Part shown: positions 37,691 through 46,442 of the stretch, in pieces
Position numbering within the stretch: position 1 is the stretch's first letter
How the letters are laid out: the number at the start of each line of letters is the position of its first letter
DNA from: JAZKFT01 sp039925965
GTDB lineage: Bacteria > Bacteroidota > Bacteroidia > Chitinophagales > Chitinophagaceae
DNA length: 64,000 bases
Assembly: GCA_039925965.1 (NCBI GenBank)
Contig: JBDSXW010000006.1
Location: 124,001 to 188,000 of the forward strand
Direction: 5' to 3'
Translations under genes and position numbers: made by a program
Notes under the pieces: generated by a model
The model's database searches: none
What the model was told of the DNA's origin: nothing
Seen by the model: only the letters and a program-made list of their open reading frames with translations

Positions 37691-38431
37691 ATGAACACCA
37701 AAAAATGTTTCGCCACCTCTTTCGCAGTTGTCTTTTTAACGGGCATCGTCTTTCTTACCAGTTGCAAAAAAAGCAATGTGGAGCCGCCCGTACCCATCGG
37801 TAAGAACGCTATCGCCTATGTGTACAATGCAGACAGTACCGATGCAGTAGCCTTCAGGGCGTTGCTGCAGGAAAACGGTTGCCAGGTAACGCTGATCGCA
37901 AAAGCAAAAGCGGCAACAACGGATTACAACAACTACCAACTCATCGTTATCGACCAGAATACTGATTATGTGGGCGGCAGTTTATGGACCACGGCGGATG
38001 CAGAAGCGATCAAAGCGTCTGGCAAGCACATGTTGCTTATGGGCATGGGCGGCTTGCTGTTTTCGTCCAAACTGGGCAACGACGCCAACTGGGGCAATTC
38101 CGCCCAATTCAATGAAACAAGTGTTTCTGTATTGGACAAAACGGCTGCATTCCTCAAGACGCCTTATATTATAGACATCCCGACATCTACCCCGGCCGTT
38201 GCCATCTATCCCAACCCGGTAATGGGCGCCGGCCAGCATGTTGCATCGGCAGTGCTGAACAATAATATCCTTGTTGGCAAATTCTGGACAGCCAATACTT
38301 ATTATCCCGTCACTTTCGAAAGGGACCAATATATGATCTTCGGTTTTTTTAAAGGCGTACAAGCCATGACTACCAACGGTCGTAAGTTGATCGTGAACCT
38401 CTGCTATTTCACGGGCAAGTTCACTCTCTGA
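37691..38431 (+). CDS. Lipoprotein of unknown function with a Rossmann-like alpha/beta pattern
   Basis: The protein has about 246 residues from the ATG at 37691, chosen because the lipoprotein signal ends FLTSCKKS; the open frame extends upstream to 37556 without signal-like sequence. The mature part reads as alternating strands and helices (NAIAYVYNADSTDAVAFRALL, YQLIVIDQNT, ASGKHMLLMGMGG, NGRKLIVNLCYFTG), like a class-I-glutaminase or ThuA-like fold without its catalytic residues. Function unknown. Followed 56 bp later by a globin gene. Base composition is GC-richer than the polysaccharide locus. Confidence 0.7.
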   Translation: MNTKKCFATSFAVVFLTGIVFLTSCKKSNVEPPVPIGKNAIAYVYNADSTDAVAFRALLQENGCQVTLIAKAKAATTDYNNYQLIVIDQNTDYVGGSLWTTADAEAIKASGKHMLLMGMGGLLFSSKLGNDANWGNSAQFNETSVSVLDKTAAFLKTPYIIDIPTSTPAVAIYPNPVMGAGQHVASAVLNNNILVGKFWTANTYYPVTFERDQYMIFGFFKGVQAMTTNGRKLIVNLCYFTGKFTL

Positions 38432-38487
38432 TACATGCCGTACCTATTTTCATCCGCATCATCCTCACATAAAAAAACTTACAAACA

Positions 38488-38925
38488 ATGGACAACAAAC
38501 AAATTCACCTGGTAAAAAAAAGCTGGGCCCTGGTGGCTAAAATAGATATGGTAACCGTTGGCGGCCTGTTCTATAACCGACTGTTCGAAATCATGCCCGA
38601 AGTAAAGCCCATGTTTACCCGCAGCACCCTTCCAGAGCAATCCAAAAAACTCCTGGGCATGCTGGGCTATATCATCTCCAAACTCGACAGGCTCGAAGAC
38701 CTGATGGACGAAGTGACCAGGCTGGCCCAACGCCACACTCAATACGGTGTGGAAGACAAGCATTACGCAGCCGTGGCATCCGCGTTGCTATGGACATTGG
38801 AACAAGGCCTCGCTAAAGAATGGAATGAAGACCTGAAAGCCGCATGGACTGTGGTTTATACCACTTTGGCTGGTGCGATGATGACCGCCCAAAAAACTGG
38901 CATGGAAACATTGCAAAGGGCATAA
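38488..38925 (+). CDS. Single-domain globin
   Basis: The protein has 145 residues with the bacterial haemoglobin fold: VKKSWALVAKI helix A, Phe43 at the CD turn (PMFTRS), Gln51 at the distal position, and proximal His83 in RHTQYGV, then HYAAVASALLWTLEQGL. This resembles Vitreoscilla-type haemoglobin or the haem domain of flavohaemoglobin without the reductase. Probable roles are oxygen binding or nitric-oxide handling with an external reductase. A small membrane-protein gene follows after 11 bp. Confidence 0.9.
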   Translation: MDNKQIHLVKKSWALVAKIDMVTVGGLFYNRLFEIMPEVKPMFTRSTLPEQSKKLLGMLGYIISKLDRLEDLMDEVTRLAQRHTQYGVEDKHYAAVASALLWTLEQGLAKEWNEDLKAAWTVVYTTLAGAMMTAQKTGMETLQRA

Positions 38926-38936
38926 AAATATAACCA

Positions 38937-39335
38937 ATGAAAATAAAAACGGAGTCCGCAGCTTTACGATTTATCCGGTCGCTTGCAATGGGTGTAGTAT
39001 TAAGTATGCTGTTTTTTTACAGTATTCATGTTTTTGGTAACTGGACGGTTGAAAAATACTTTCCGGGTCCGGAGACAACAGCCACCGTACTACTGCATAA
39101 CAAATGCGCCATTATTGGAAGTACACATACCCTAAGACCCAATACAGTTATTTCTGGTTTAGACGATGGTATCAACAGTACGAAGCTCAGGGGAAGTTTT
39201 ATCAATTTTTCCGATGGACATGTTCCTGGCATGACAGGCCTTGGGGTTCTATTAGGGAGTTTTATTTTCTTCATTCGTAATATTAAAAAAAGGCGCACTA
39301 ACAATGCAGCCTTAGACTACATGGCAACCAACTAA
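38937..39335 (+). CDS. Small membrane protein, unknown
   Basis: The protein has 132 residues with two predicted membrane segments (SLAMGVVLSMLFFYSIHVFG and GLGVLLGSFIFFIRNI) flanking a ~60-residue loop, and a basic cytoplasmic tail KKRRTNN. No family recognised. It starts 11 bp after the globin gene, so the two may be co-transcribed. Confidence 0.55.
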   Translation: MKIKTESAALRFIRSLAMGVVLSMLFFYSIHVFGNWTVEKYFPGPETTATVLLHNKCAIIGSTHTLRPNTVISGLDDGINSTKLRGSFINFSDGHVPGMTGLGVLLGSFIFFIRNIKKRRTNNAALDYMATN

Positions 39336-39745
39336 GGATGGTAAAAGACGGCCTGTTATACCCATGCCATTCGTGACGTGGAATGAAAAATAATGCGCGC
39401 TTTAAAGTGTCTATTTTGACGGGCTATCAATATGGAAGCCCATTTTGCTTTATTTGATATGATTATTTCTATTATGATGACAAAAGGAGACCGTAGCCGA
39501 TGGTATGTTATCCCCTTGCTAACCCAAATGAGCCGTTGATTCATTCGCTTTGAATTACTACGTGATTAAAAATACTTTCACATCAGCATGTAAGATTGTC
39601 AAAGTGAAAGATAGAACGTTGAAAATGTGACTTAGAAATATTGGGGCTTGCAACGTTCCAGGACGGGCAAAGCAATATTTTCATTTAGTAGAGGCAACGA
39701 GTGGTCGTATGCTGCTATTTTTTTAAAATTATATTTATTTTATCA
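39336..39745. other. Intergenic, no feature recognised
   Basis: About 400 bp without a credible reading frame, RNA gene or repeat on either strand. Confidence 0.5.
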
Positions 39746-40369
39746 ATGTCAACTGTCATGAGTAAAAACCTCCAGCGATTTATGTTCTTTACCGCCATCG
39801 CCGCATTATCTGTGTTGAATGCGGAGAGTCAAAACAATAAGTCTGTACAGGACTTTCTTTCGGTGCCGGGTCCTGTTCAATTCAATAACAGCAGTTATTT
39901 GTTAAGCTGGACTGCACATCCTTCCCCCGATTTTTATAAACAGGAATACATCACGATGGGAGCTAATGCGGATAGTTATAAATCGATGCTGATGCTCGAT
40001 GCCGTTACCGGTAACAAGGATATTAAGGATGTACTGGCAGCAAAGGTGGAGGAACTGAAGAAGATGAAAGCAACCAATCCTATTGTCCAGTACGAAGTGA
40101 TTAAAAACCCTGCTACCGGGGAATATATGCTGGACTTCATACTAAGTGCAAACAGACCAGACGGCAGCATATCAGTCATTGAGCGAAACGTGTATCGTTA
40201 TAGCAGTACGACCAGTAAGGACGGATTAAAAATTATCCTCCTGTTTGGTATTAGTAGCAGGGCTTATGGCAAGGAGGCTACCCTGTTTCTCAGTGCTTTA
40301 AAAACAAACAGGAAAGACCTGGTAAATAAAGTCACCAACTATAAATTACCCATAGTGCAAGCTAAATAG
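39746..40369 (+). CDS. Secreted protein, unknown
   Basis: The protein has about 207 residues from the ATG at 39746; an ATG at 39758 gives a tighter signal peptide (LQRFMFFTAIAALSVLNAES). The mature part mixes strands and helices (YLLSWTAHPSPDFYKQEYI, VIERNVYRYSSTTSKDGLKIILLFGISSRAY). No domain recognised. Monocistronic by spacing. Confidence 0.6.
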   Translation: MSTVMSKNLQRFMFFTAIAALSVLNAESQNNKSVQDFLSVPGPVQFNNSSYLLSWTAHPSPDFYKQEYITMGANADSYKSMLMLDAVTGNKDIKDVLAAKVEELKKMKATNPIVQYEVIKNPATGEYMLDFILSANRPDGSISVIERNVYRYSSTTSKDGLKIILLFGISSRAYGKEATLFLSALKTNRKDLVNKVTNYKLPIVQAK

Positions 40370-40635
40370 CGGTTGCTTCAGGAGCAGCAGCACGGATCAT
40401 GCTTTTTTTGATGCAGTCGCCATTGTAATGGTTTGAGTTTGGTGGACATCGCCATCCATGAAGATCCATTTTCCTACTGGAAAAAAATCCGTGTTTATCA
40501 GGCCGCTCCATGTGCCCGCATGATGGAAGATCGGTTGTATCTCACCTCCTAATTATGATTAACCTGGCCAAGGAAACAAAACTCCTGGCTGTATTGAACT
40601 TGCCCCTTCATAAATGAATTAGATACAATAAAAAA

Positions 40636-41013
40636 ATGCCGACTCAAACCGAAACTGCCGTTATGGTTCTTGTTCTCTTAATTATTATCCAATTGGCACT
40701 GTTTATCATAGGCAAAAAATTCGGCAAACTGGCTACGGTAGTTAGTATTTTGAACATCCTGGTGGCAGTTGCTATCGTAGCTTATTGGCTGCTGAAATAT
40801 TTTCAGGCAACAATGCATTATGTCGAATTAAGAGAAGTGGTTGTACTTGGTGTTGAAATAATGCTCCTGGCTTCGGCAAGCTATTCTTTGATGGTGCAAC
40901 ACAGTAACCAGGCTGTTAAAGTAACTCAATATGTATTTTTTGGTATCCATTTCCTCTGCTCCATATTGTTTTTGATTTTTATGTTAACCTTCCGGATAAC
41001 TAAGCTTTTTTAA
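40636..41013 (+). CDS. Small integral membrane protein, unknown
   Basis: The protein has 125 residues, nearly all in four hydrophobic segments (AVMVLVLLIIIQLALFIIG, ILNILVAVAIVAYWLL, VVVLGVEIMLLASASYSL, FFGIHFLCSILFLIFML). No motif indicates function. The upstream 266 bp hold nothing recognisable. Confidence 0.55.
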   Translation: MPTQTETAVMVLVLLIIIQLALFIIGKKFGKLATVVSILNILVAVAIVAYWLLKYFQATMHYVELREVVVLGVEIMLLASASYSLMVQHSNQAVKVTQYVFFGIHFLCSILFLIFMLTFRITKLF

Positions 41014-41199
41014 AGCTATTTTGACATTTTGGAAAGCCGTAGCCTGACGCATCTTGTAACCCAGGAATTTATTCCGGAGCATAAATAATTAGCAGTAGAA
41101 ATGGAGTTCCGTAGGAAGGGAACCAGCAGCATGTTAGTGATATCCACCGTTTAACTGCTGAACCCGCATGTCTTTCTACTGGTTTATTAAAAATATCCA

Positions 41200-44100
41200 T
41201 TATTGTTCCACCCGCAAACTTTGCTCCTGCACTACACCGCTACCGGCCTTCACTTCCAGGCTACCTTTTACCGTTAACGGCTTTTTGACGAAAAACTGAC
41301 GATTACCGGTTTGCACCACGCCATTCACAATTAACTTTCCTATTTGATCCGGAAAGAGGTTGCCGCCAAAGCCGCTCGGGTTGTTGCTGCTTACCGTTGA
41401 TACGCCATCACCCAGCATCAGGATACTGGCTGGCCCAAAATTATAGCCGCAGTCGAGGGAGTTGCCGGTGGAACTGAATGGCGGATCCACGATTTGCAAA
41501 GTGCCGCCGGTAAAGCTGAAACTTGTCATGCCGGGAACGGCCTGGAACAATGCCAGGCCTTCCGCCACGGCCGTTTCCTTTACGCCAGTGTTGCCACCGA
41601 CCGAGAACAAGCCACCGCTCATGGCGAAGGTGCTCGCAGCGTTTTGCCGCACCAGGCCTTGTACCTTCAAAGTGCCAGCAGTTATGTTGAGCGTTCCAAA
41701 ATTGTCAAGGGTCGATCGGCCATCGCTGGTACCTCCGAGGCGCAAAGTGTACGCAGCATTGTTCATCGTAAGAACTGCCCCCGGTTGTATCCGCATAGAG
41801 GTAATCTGCATGCTGGTATCCAGCGTTACGTTGTGCTGTATTAAAATGGAATCGCAGAACACTGGTACCAGGCCTTTGGACCAAATGGCAGGATCCTTGA
41901 AATTGCCGCTGGTGATAGTCCTGTTGGTGCAGGCATCTTCATGCGACAAGATGCTCGTAAGCAGTATTTCGTCTTCCAGGCCCTGGTAATTAACTGTGGC
42001 AACCGCGAAGCCATTTTTAAGTCCGGTAAATGCCTTGGTAGTCGTATTATAATTGACCACATTGGCGCTATCAAACGTGACCGTTACGGTGGCGTTGCCA
42101 TTGGGTAATGACAGCCATTGCCCATTATACTGCACTTCAAAGCCAGGATAAAAATTGATGCCTGTGCTGATGGTGGCCGCGTCTTCTTTGATTCGGAAGC
42201 CCTGCAACGCTCCATTGTAAGCCACGCCAACCGTGGTGGAATCCACATAATAGTAAACGCCATCGGGTTTGTCGTACACGGCATATACATATAGCGTTTG
42301 CGCACCTGCATACACCGGGTCAGTCTTTAGCGTTACTTGCTGGCCACTGTTGCGGCGGGCACGGAACGAATCCGTGTTCTGGAACCGGACATCGATATAA
42401 GCGAGGCCCACTGTGTCTTTCAGGCGATAGGTTACGGTAAAAGTATTGCCGCCGGTCACACTGCTATTCGGTATCGGCGTATCGATCTTTACCCTGGAGG
42501 TATCGTAAAACGTGTATACCTGCACATCGTTGATCTTCTCAGCTCCTGCACCTTTGTTTGCCCTGAAATATTTGATCGGTTCAGGATCGGTATTGGCTGG
42601 GATAAAATCGCCAAAAGCCGTATTGTTGTTCACGTTCATATTCAGTAAGTCGAATATGCGTTTGCCGACATCCCTGCGTGGCAGCATGGCGATATGGTTG
42701 GCATCTATCAGATGGCCGGGGGTATTTGTAAATGATGTGATGTTGGGGTTGCTTTGATTCTGCTGCGCCAGCTCGCTCTTCAGCGGCACGATCAAATCAC
42801 CATCAGCGGTAAAGCTGGGGAAATTCTTTAGGGCGCTATACCAGTTCACGAAAAAAAGCATGCGATCAATCTCGGTCTTGTTTTCGTCGAAATACGGTGC
42901 CAATGCGTCTTTTGCGGCTTGCGGATACAGATCCCTGGCCACTACCATACAATTGTTGATGAGCTTCGCCAGCGGTTTCATTTCCACCAGGTCATCCAGT
43001 ACTTGCGAGCTCAGGTTCACATCTCCGATGATCAGGTGGTTCTTCACGTTGTTGGTTGCGGGCAGGTTCACGCCGCCGAACTGGTCGCTCACTTCGAGGT
43101 TGGTTACTGCGTCCGATGAGCGGAAGATGTACGCAGGGTCGTTCAGGGTGTTCCTGAGCGGCTGTACAAAATCAAATGGCTGTTGCAGCTTGGGGTCAGC
43201 TTTGTACAGCTGGGTAAAAGCAAACCTGAGCACCCCGGGGAACTTTGGTACGAATTCCCGCACCGCATCCGCCACTGGTGAACTGTTGTGTGGCGTATTT
43301 ACGAAAATAAGTTTGTGCACGAAACCATTGGCGTAATTGTTATATAAGTAATTACCATCTGCCCTAAACTTTCCGGGGAACCATCCAATGGCCCCGCGAA
43401 TCATGATGCCGCCCATGCTGTGGCACACGTAGTCCACCTGGTTGGCGGCAAAGCCCATGTTCCGCATCTCCTCGATATTGCCCTGCAGCGAATTTTGTTT
43501 GGCATCCAGATCCCCTTCATCACCGCTGAGCAAGCGTTTGGCATTGTCAGCAAATAACCCTTTGCCATCCATCTTGAGTGCCTTCTTATACTTAAAAATC
43601 GGGTTACTCACATAGGGCAGTTCGCCCAACGGACCACTGGCCGGCCGGCAACTATCCCAGGTGTCGGGCCCTGCCGCGAGGCCATGTACCAGTAACAAAG
43701 GCGGCCTTACTACCCGCATGGTGTACTCGGTACTGTCTTTTTTATCATTGTCGTAGGTCACGCGGATCTTGATGGTATCCCGCCGCTCCGGCAGCAGGGA
43801 GGCCCAGCCATTGGCATCCCCGCTAAAATCCTCGGGCGACACATACCAAAACCAAAACTCGCCTGCAGGCGTACTATCCGTGCGGCTGGCCTCGCTACCG
43901 GCGCCGGTAGTGGCTTCGTTGCTATAGCTGGTCATATTATCCGCCCGGCGCACCCGGCCGTGCATGTTGGCGGTACCAGCGGTATAATCCTTCAATATCA
44001 CTTCTACCTGTTTAATAGGAGGTATCGTGTCGGCGCTGCGCTTGATCTTCATGTACACACGGCTTACACCATCTGCCGCCACGCCACGGGGTACGATCTC

Positions 44101-45393
44101 CAGTTTGGGGAAACTGTAATCCCAGGCGAGTGTGGTAGTCACGGGTTTGAGTCTGGTCCAAAAGGTTACTCCTGCATCAGTCGCCATTACAATACGTTTG
44201 GCGTTGTTGTCCACGGCCACACCCTGCACATTGTTGCTTGCCATACCGTTGCTCATGGTGATAAGTTGGTAACTGCTGGCCAATGTTGGATCGCTGCCTG
44301 CCTGGAACATCAACAAGCCGCTCGTGGTGCCAATATATACATTGCCTTCCGCGTCTTCGGCGATGGCGTTGTTGTTAACTGTAAGGCCTGCGCCGATGGA
44401 GGGTATCACTACTTTTGTCCATAGCGAACCTTGCACCACATACAGCCCGCCATAGCCGTTGGGTGTGCCCAACCAGCGGCGATCCTCGGAATCAAAGTAT
44501 ATCGCCGAAATGCGGAAGCCACCCGGCAACACATTCGACACCGTATTAACATATGTAAATGTTGAACTGCTGTAATACATCCGCGTATTGTTGAACTGCC
44601 CCACGTTGTTAAACCCACCCAGGTAGCCTGCACTATGGGCATCGTACCGCAGAATCTGCGAGCCGCCGTAGTTGGTACGTGCAAAGGCCCATACTTCTTT
44701 TTTGTTGCCGCCGATGGCTTCCACCATCGGTGTGCCGGAACTAATCATATTGGTATTGGGGAAAATCTGCAAGCCCTTGTTGATCTTGTTGAACGACCAC
44801 ATTCCCGGTTGGTTGAGCCCTTGTGCGATCCCACCCGGCGCCGTGTTGCTATTGGTAAGAAAACTGCCTTGCGCCGCCCATACCCGGGGACGTGTAAGGT
44901 CGGGGGTATTGATAATGGCGGTATCAATGAACAGGCTCTTTACGTTCCGGGAAGTAAGGCCGCCACCATCGCCGCCATTGCCCGACGCTACGCCATTTAC
45001 CCCATAAGTTGTCACCGTGGAATAGAATTCATCGGCGTAATAATGGATATCACCGTTGCGGTTCCCTTCCGATGAAGTTGCTCCGCTGATGCCCGATTGC
45101 GCCACGTACACGCCGCCCCTTTTGCTGGCCTTGATATCGTTGATAAACACATTGGTAAGGTCGGTGCTCTTGATCCAGGTATGCGAGGAGCTGGTGAAGG
45201 TATACAGCCCGCCGTACTGACTGCCGGCCCATACCGCCCCGAATCTATCCACCGCAATAGCTTTAAAATTGGTAGTGGTGAATATGCCACTCGTGTTGCC
45301 CGCATTAAAATTGCTGAACTCGGCTGGCAATTGCGCCTGGGCGCAGAAAACGATAAGCAAAAAAGAAAACAGCAGGGTACAAAAATGTTTCAT
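41200..45393 (-). CDS. Large secreted protein: beta-propeller, lipase-like alpha/beta hydrolase and C-terminal beta domains
   Basis: The protein has 1397 residues with a signal peptide (FCAQAQ). Residues ~30 to 430 are two-component-type sensor propeller repeats (AVDRFGAVWAGSQYGGLYTF, AIYFDSEDRRWLGTPNGYGG, AIAEDAEGNVYIGTTSGLLMF). Residues ~560 to 800 form an alpha/beta hydrolase with LLLVHGLAAGPDTW and CHSMGG holding nucleophile Ser659, of PGAP1/lipase type. The tail has Ig-like strands and a G8-like region (DSILIQHNVTLDTSMQITSM). There is no clear type IX sorting domain at the end, which is odd for such a large protein; it may be truncated. Isolated, GC-rich, convergent with the membrane-protein gene. 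Confidence 0.8.
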   Translation of the reverse strand: MKHFCTLLFSFLLIVFCAQAQLPAEFSNFNAGNTSGIFTTTNFKAIAVDRFGAVWAGSQYGGLYTFTSSSHTWIKSTDLTNVFINDIKASKRGGVYVAQSGISGATSSEGNRNGDIHYYADEFYSTVTTYGVNGVASGNGGDGGGLTSRNVKSLFIDTAIINTPDLTRPRVWAAQGSFLTNSNTAPGGIAQGLNQPGMWSFNKINKGLQIFPNTNMISSGTPMVEAIGGNKKEVWAFARTNYGGSQILRYDAHSAGYLGGFNNVGQFNNTRMYYSSSTFTYVNTVSNVLPGGFRISAIYFDSEDRRWLGTPNGYGGLYVVQGSLWTKVVIPSIGAGLTVNNNAIAEDAEGNVYIGTTSGLLMFQAGSDPTLASSYQLITMSNGMASNNVQGVAVDNNAKRIVMATDAGVTFWTRLKPVTTTLAWDYSFPKLEIVPRGVAADGVSRVYMKIKRSADTIPPIKQVEVILKDYTAGTANMHGRVRRADNMTSYSNEATTGAGSEASRTDSTPAGEFWFWYVSPEDFSGDANGWASLLPERRDTIKIRVTYDNDKKDSTEYTMRVVRPPLLLVHGLAAGPDTWDSCRPASGPLGELPYVSNPIFKYKKALKMDGKGLFADNAKRLLSGDEGDLDAKQNSLQGNIEEMRNMGFAANQVDYVCHSMGGIMIRGAIGWFPGKFRADGNYLYNNYANGFVHKLIFVNTPHNSSPVADAVREFVPKFPGVLRFAFTQLYKADPKLQQPFDFVQPLRNTLNDPAYIFRSSDAVTNLEVSDQFGGVNLPATNNVKNHLIIGDVNLSSQVLDDLVEMKPLAKLINNCMVVARDLYPQAAKDALAPYFDENKTEIDRMLFFVNWYSALKNFPSFTADGDLIVPLKSELAQQNQSNPNITSFTNTPGHLIDANHIAMLPRRDVGKRIFDLLNMNVNNNTAFGDFIPANTDPEPIKYFRANKGAGAEKINDVQVYTFYDTSRVKIDTPIPNSSVTGGNTFTVTYRLKDTVGLAYIDVRFQNTDSFRARRNSGQQVTLKTDPVYAGAQTLYVYAVYDKPDGVYYYVDSTTVGVAYNGALQGFRIKEDAATISTGINFYPGFEVQYNGQWLSLPNGNATVTVTFDSANVVNYNTTTKAFTGLKNGFAVATVNYQGLEDEILLTSILSHEDACTNRTITSGNFKDPAIWSKGLVPVFCDSILIQHNVTLDTSMQITSMRIQPGAVLTMNNAAYTLRLGGTSDGRSTLDNFGTLNITAGTLKVQGLVRQNAASTFAMSGGLFSVGGNTGVKETAVAEGLALFQAVPGMTSFSFTGGTLQIVDPPFSSTGNSLDCGYNFGPASILMLGDGVSTVSSNNPSGFGGNLFPDQIGKLIVNGVVQTGNRQFFVKKPLTVKGSLEVKAGSGVVQEQSLRVEQ

Positions 45394-45964
45394 GCACAGT
45401 TGGTTTAAGATAATTTACAAGCTACGAATCGACTTCACAAAATCCTGCTTCCCGTATCGGTAAAGGTCGGGCAATCGGTCGACTGGAACGGTACCCAATC
45501 TTGGGTATCTGTTCATTCATTGGTGAAGATATCGAAAGCAGGGGCAATCCATCCGCGGAAACAACATAGTGGTGGGTAATTATTGGAGAAAGGTGGTTAT
45601 CTGTGATTCTGGGTGATGCTGAACGGTGCTGCTACCGATGGTATGCTAAACGGATCCGTTCTTACATGGTCGATCGAAAACTTGATATAGTAGGAGCGTT
45701 GCTGATGCAGCATTAGGAGCCATTCCGATGAATGAAGTTGAAAAGTAAGCAGGTGAAGAGCAATCACTGGCAATAGCTTATATTTCGCTAGCCACAATGC
45801 CGTGAATTATATGGTTAACCCTTCCGTTTGAGTTGGTCAATCAAACGGTCATTGACCAAATGACTTATTGATTGACTAAATGACCAATTCAACCATTCAC
45901 AATTTCGTGCCTTGCCGACTATAATTCCGATGAATCGACACCCTTTAATATCTTGTAAACCATC
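45394..45964. other. Intergenic with short imperfect repeats near 45.83 to 45.89 kb
   Basis: No intact gene. Between about 45835 and 45892 the motif ATTGAC(C/T)AAATGAC occurs twice about 20 bp apart, with a related GGTCAATCAAACGGTC just before. This could be a regulator site for the divergent genes or a simple repeat. Otherwise nothing recognised. Confidence 0.4.
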
Positions 45965-46339
45965 ATGAACTACCCAAAGATTAAAAAAATGAGTCCGCAA
46001 ATTGTTGTAGCAGACCTGGACCGGTCACTTGAATTTTACACGAAAGAGCTCGGCTTTATCCTGGACTTTCGACACGACGACTTTTATGCAGGCATTCTTA
46101 AAGACGGCTGTTCTATTCATCTGAAACTTGGAACCCCTCCGGCCGGGGAACGAAATAACAAAAGAAAAAATGAGGATTTGGATATCGTCTTTTCAGTGGA
46201 AGCCGTTGAAGATTTATACACCAGGCTTGCCAATAGCGCTATTGAAATTACACAGCCATTATGTGACAGACCTTATGGCAAAGAATTTTACATTTCCGAT
46301 CCCGATGGATATATCCTCGCTTTTTTAGCGGAAGTATAG
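45965..46339 (+). CDS. VOC-superfamily (glyoxalase-like) protein
   Basis: The protein has 124 residues forming two beta-alpha-beta-beta-beta units: PQIVVADLDRSLEFYTKELGF at the start and FYISDPDGYILAFLAEV at the end, the hallmarks of glyoxalase/bleomycin-resistance/dioxygenase proteins. His52 region (GCSIHLKLG) and the Glu near the end are candidate metal ligands. Substrate unknown; such proteins often detoxify or bind small molecules. Single gene. Confidence 0.88.
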   Translation: MNYPKIKKMSPQIVVADLDRSLEFYTKELGFILDFRHDDFYAGILKDGCSIHLKLGTPPAGERNNKRKNEDLDIVFSVEAVEDLYTRLANSAIEITQPLCDRPYGKEFYISDPDGYILAFLAEV

Positions 46340-46442
46340 CCGGATGGAAAAAATGCGGCGATCGACTAGTTGGGCCTTGCTGGGAGCGATGCATCAACCA
46401 TCAGGCAGCGCCATGCCAAACGCCGGCTTACCTGGCGATAGG

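Noticed and set aside
41462..44424. Several plus-strand frames of 70 to 175 residues inside the large propeller-lipase gene
   Set aside because: They are antisense shadows of a GC-rich coding region with clear domains on the minus strand.
45597..45797. 66-residue minus-strand frame between the propeller-lipase and VOC genes
   Set aside because: It has some protein-like texture but no recognisable family or start context; could be a relic, but not supportable.
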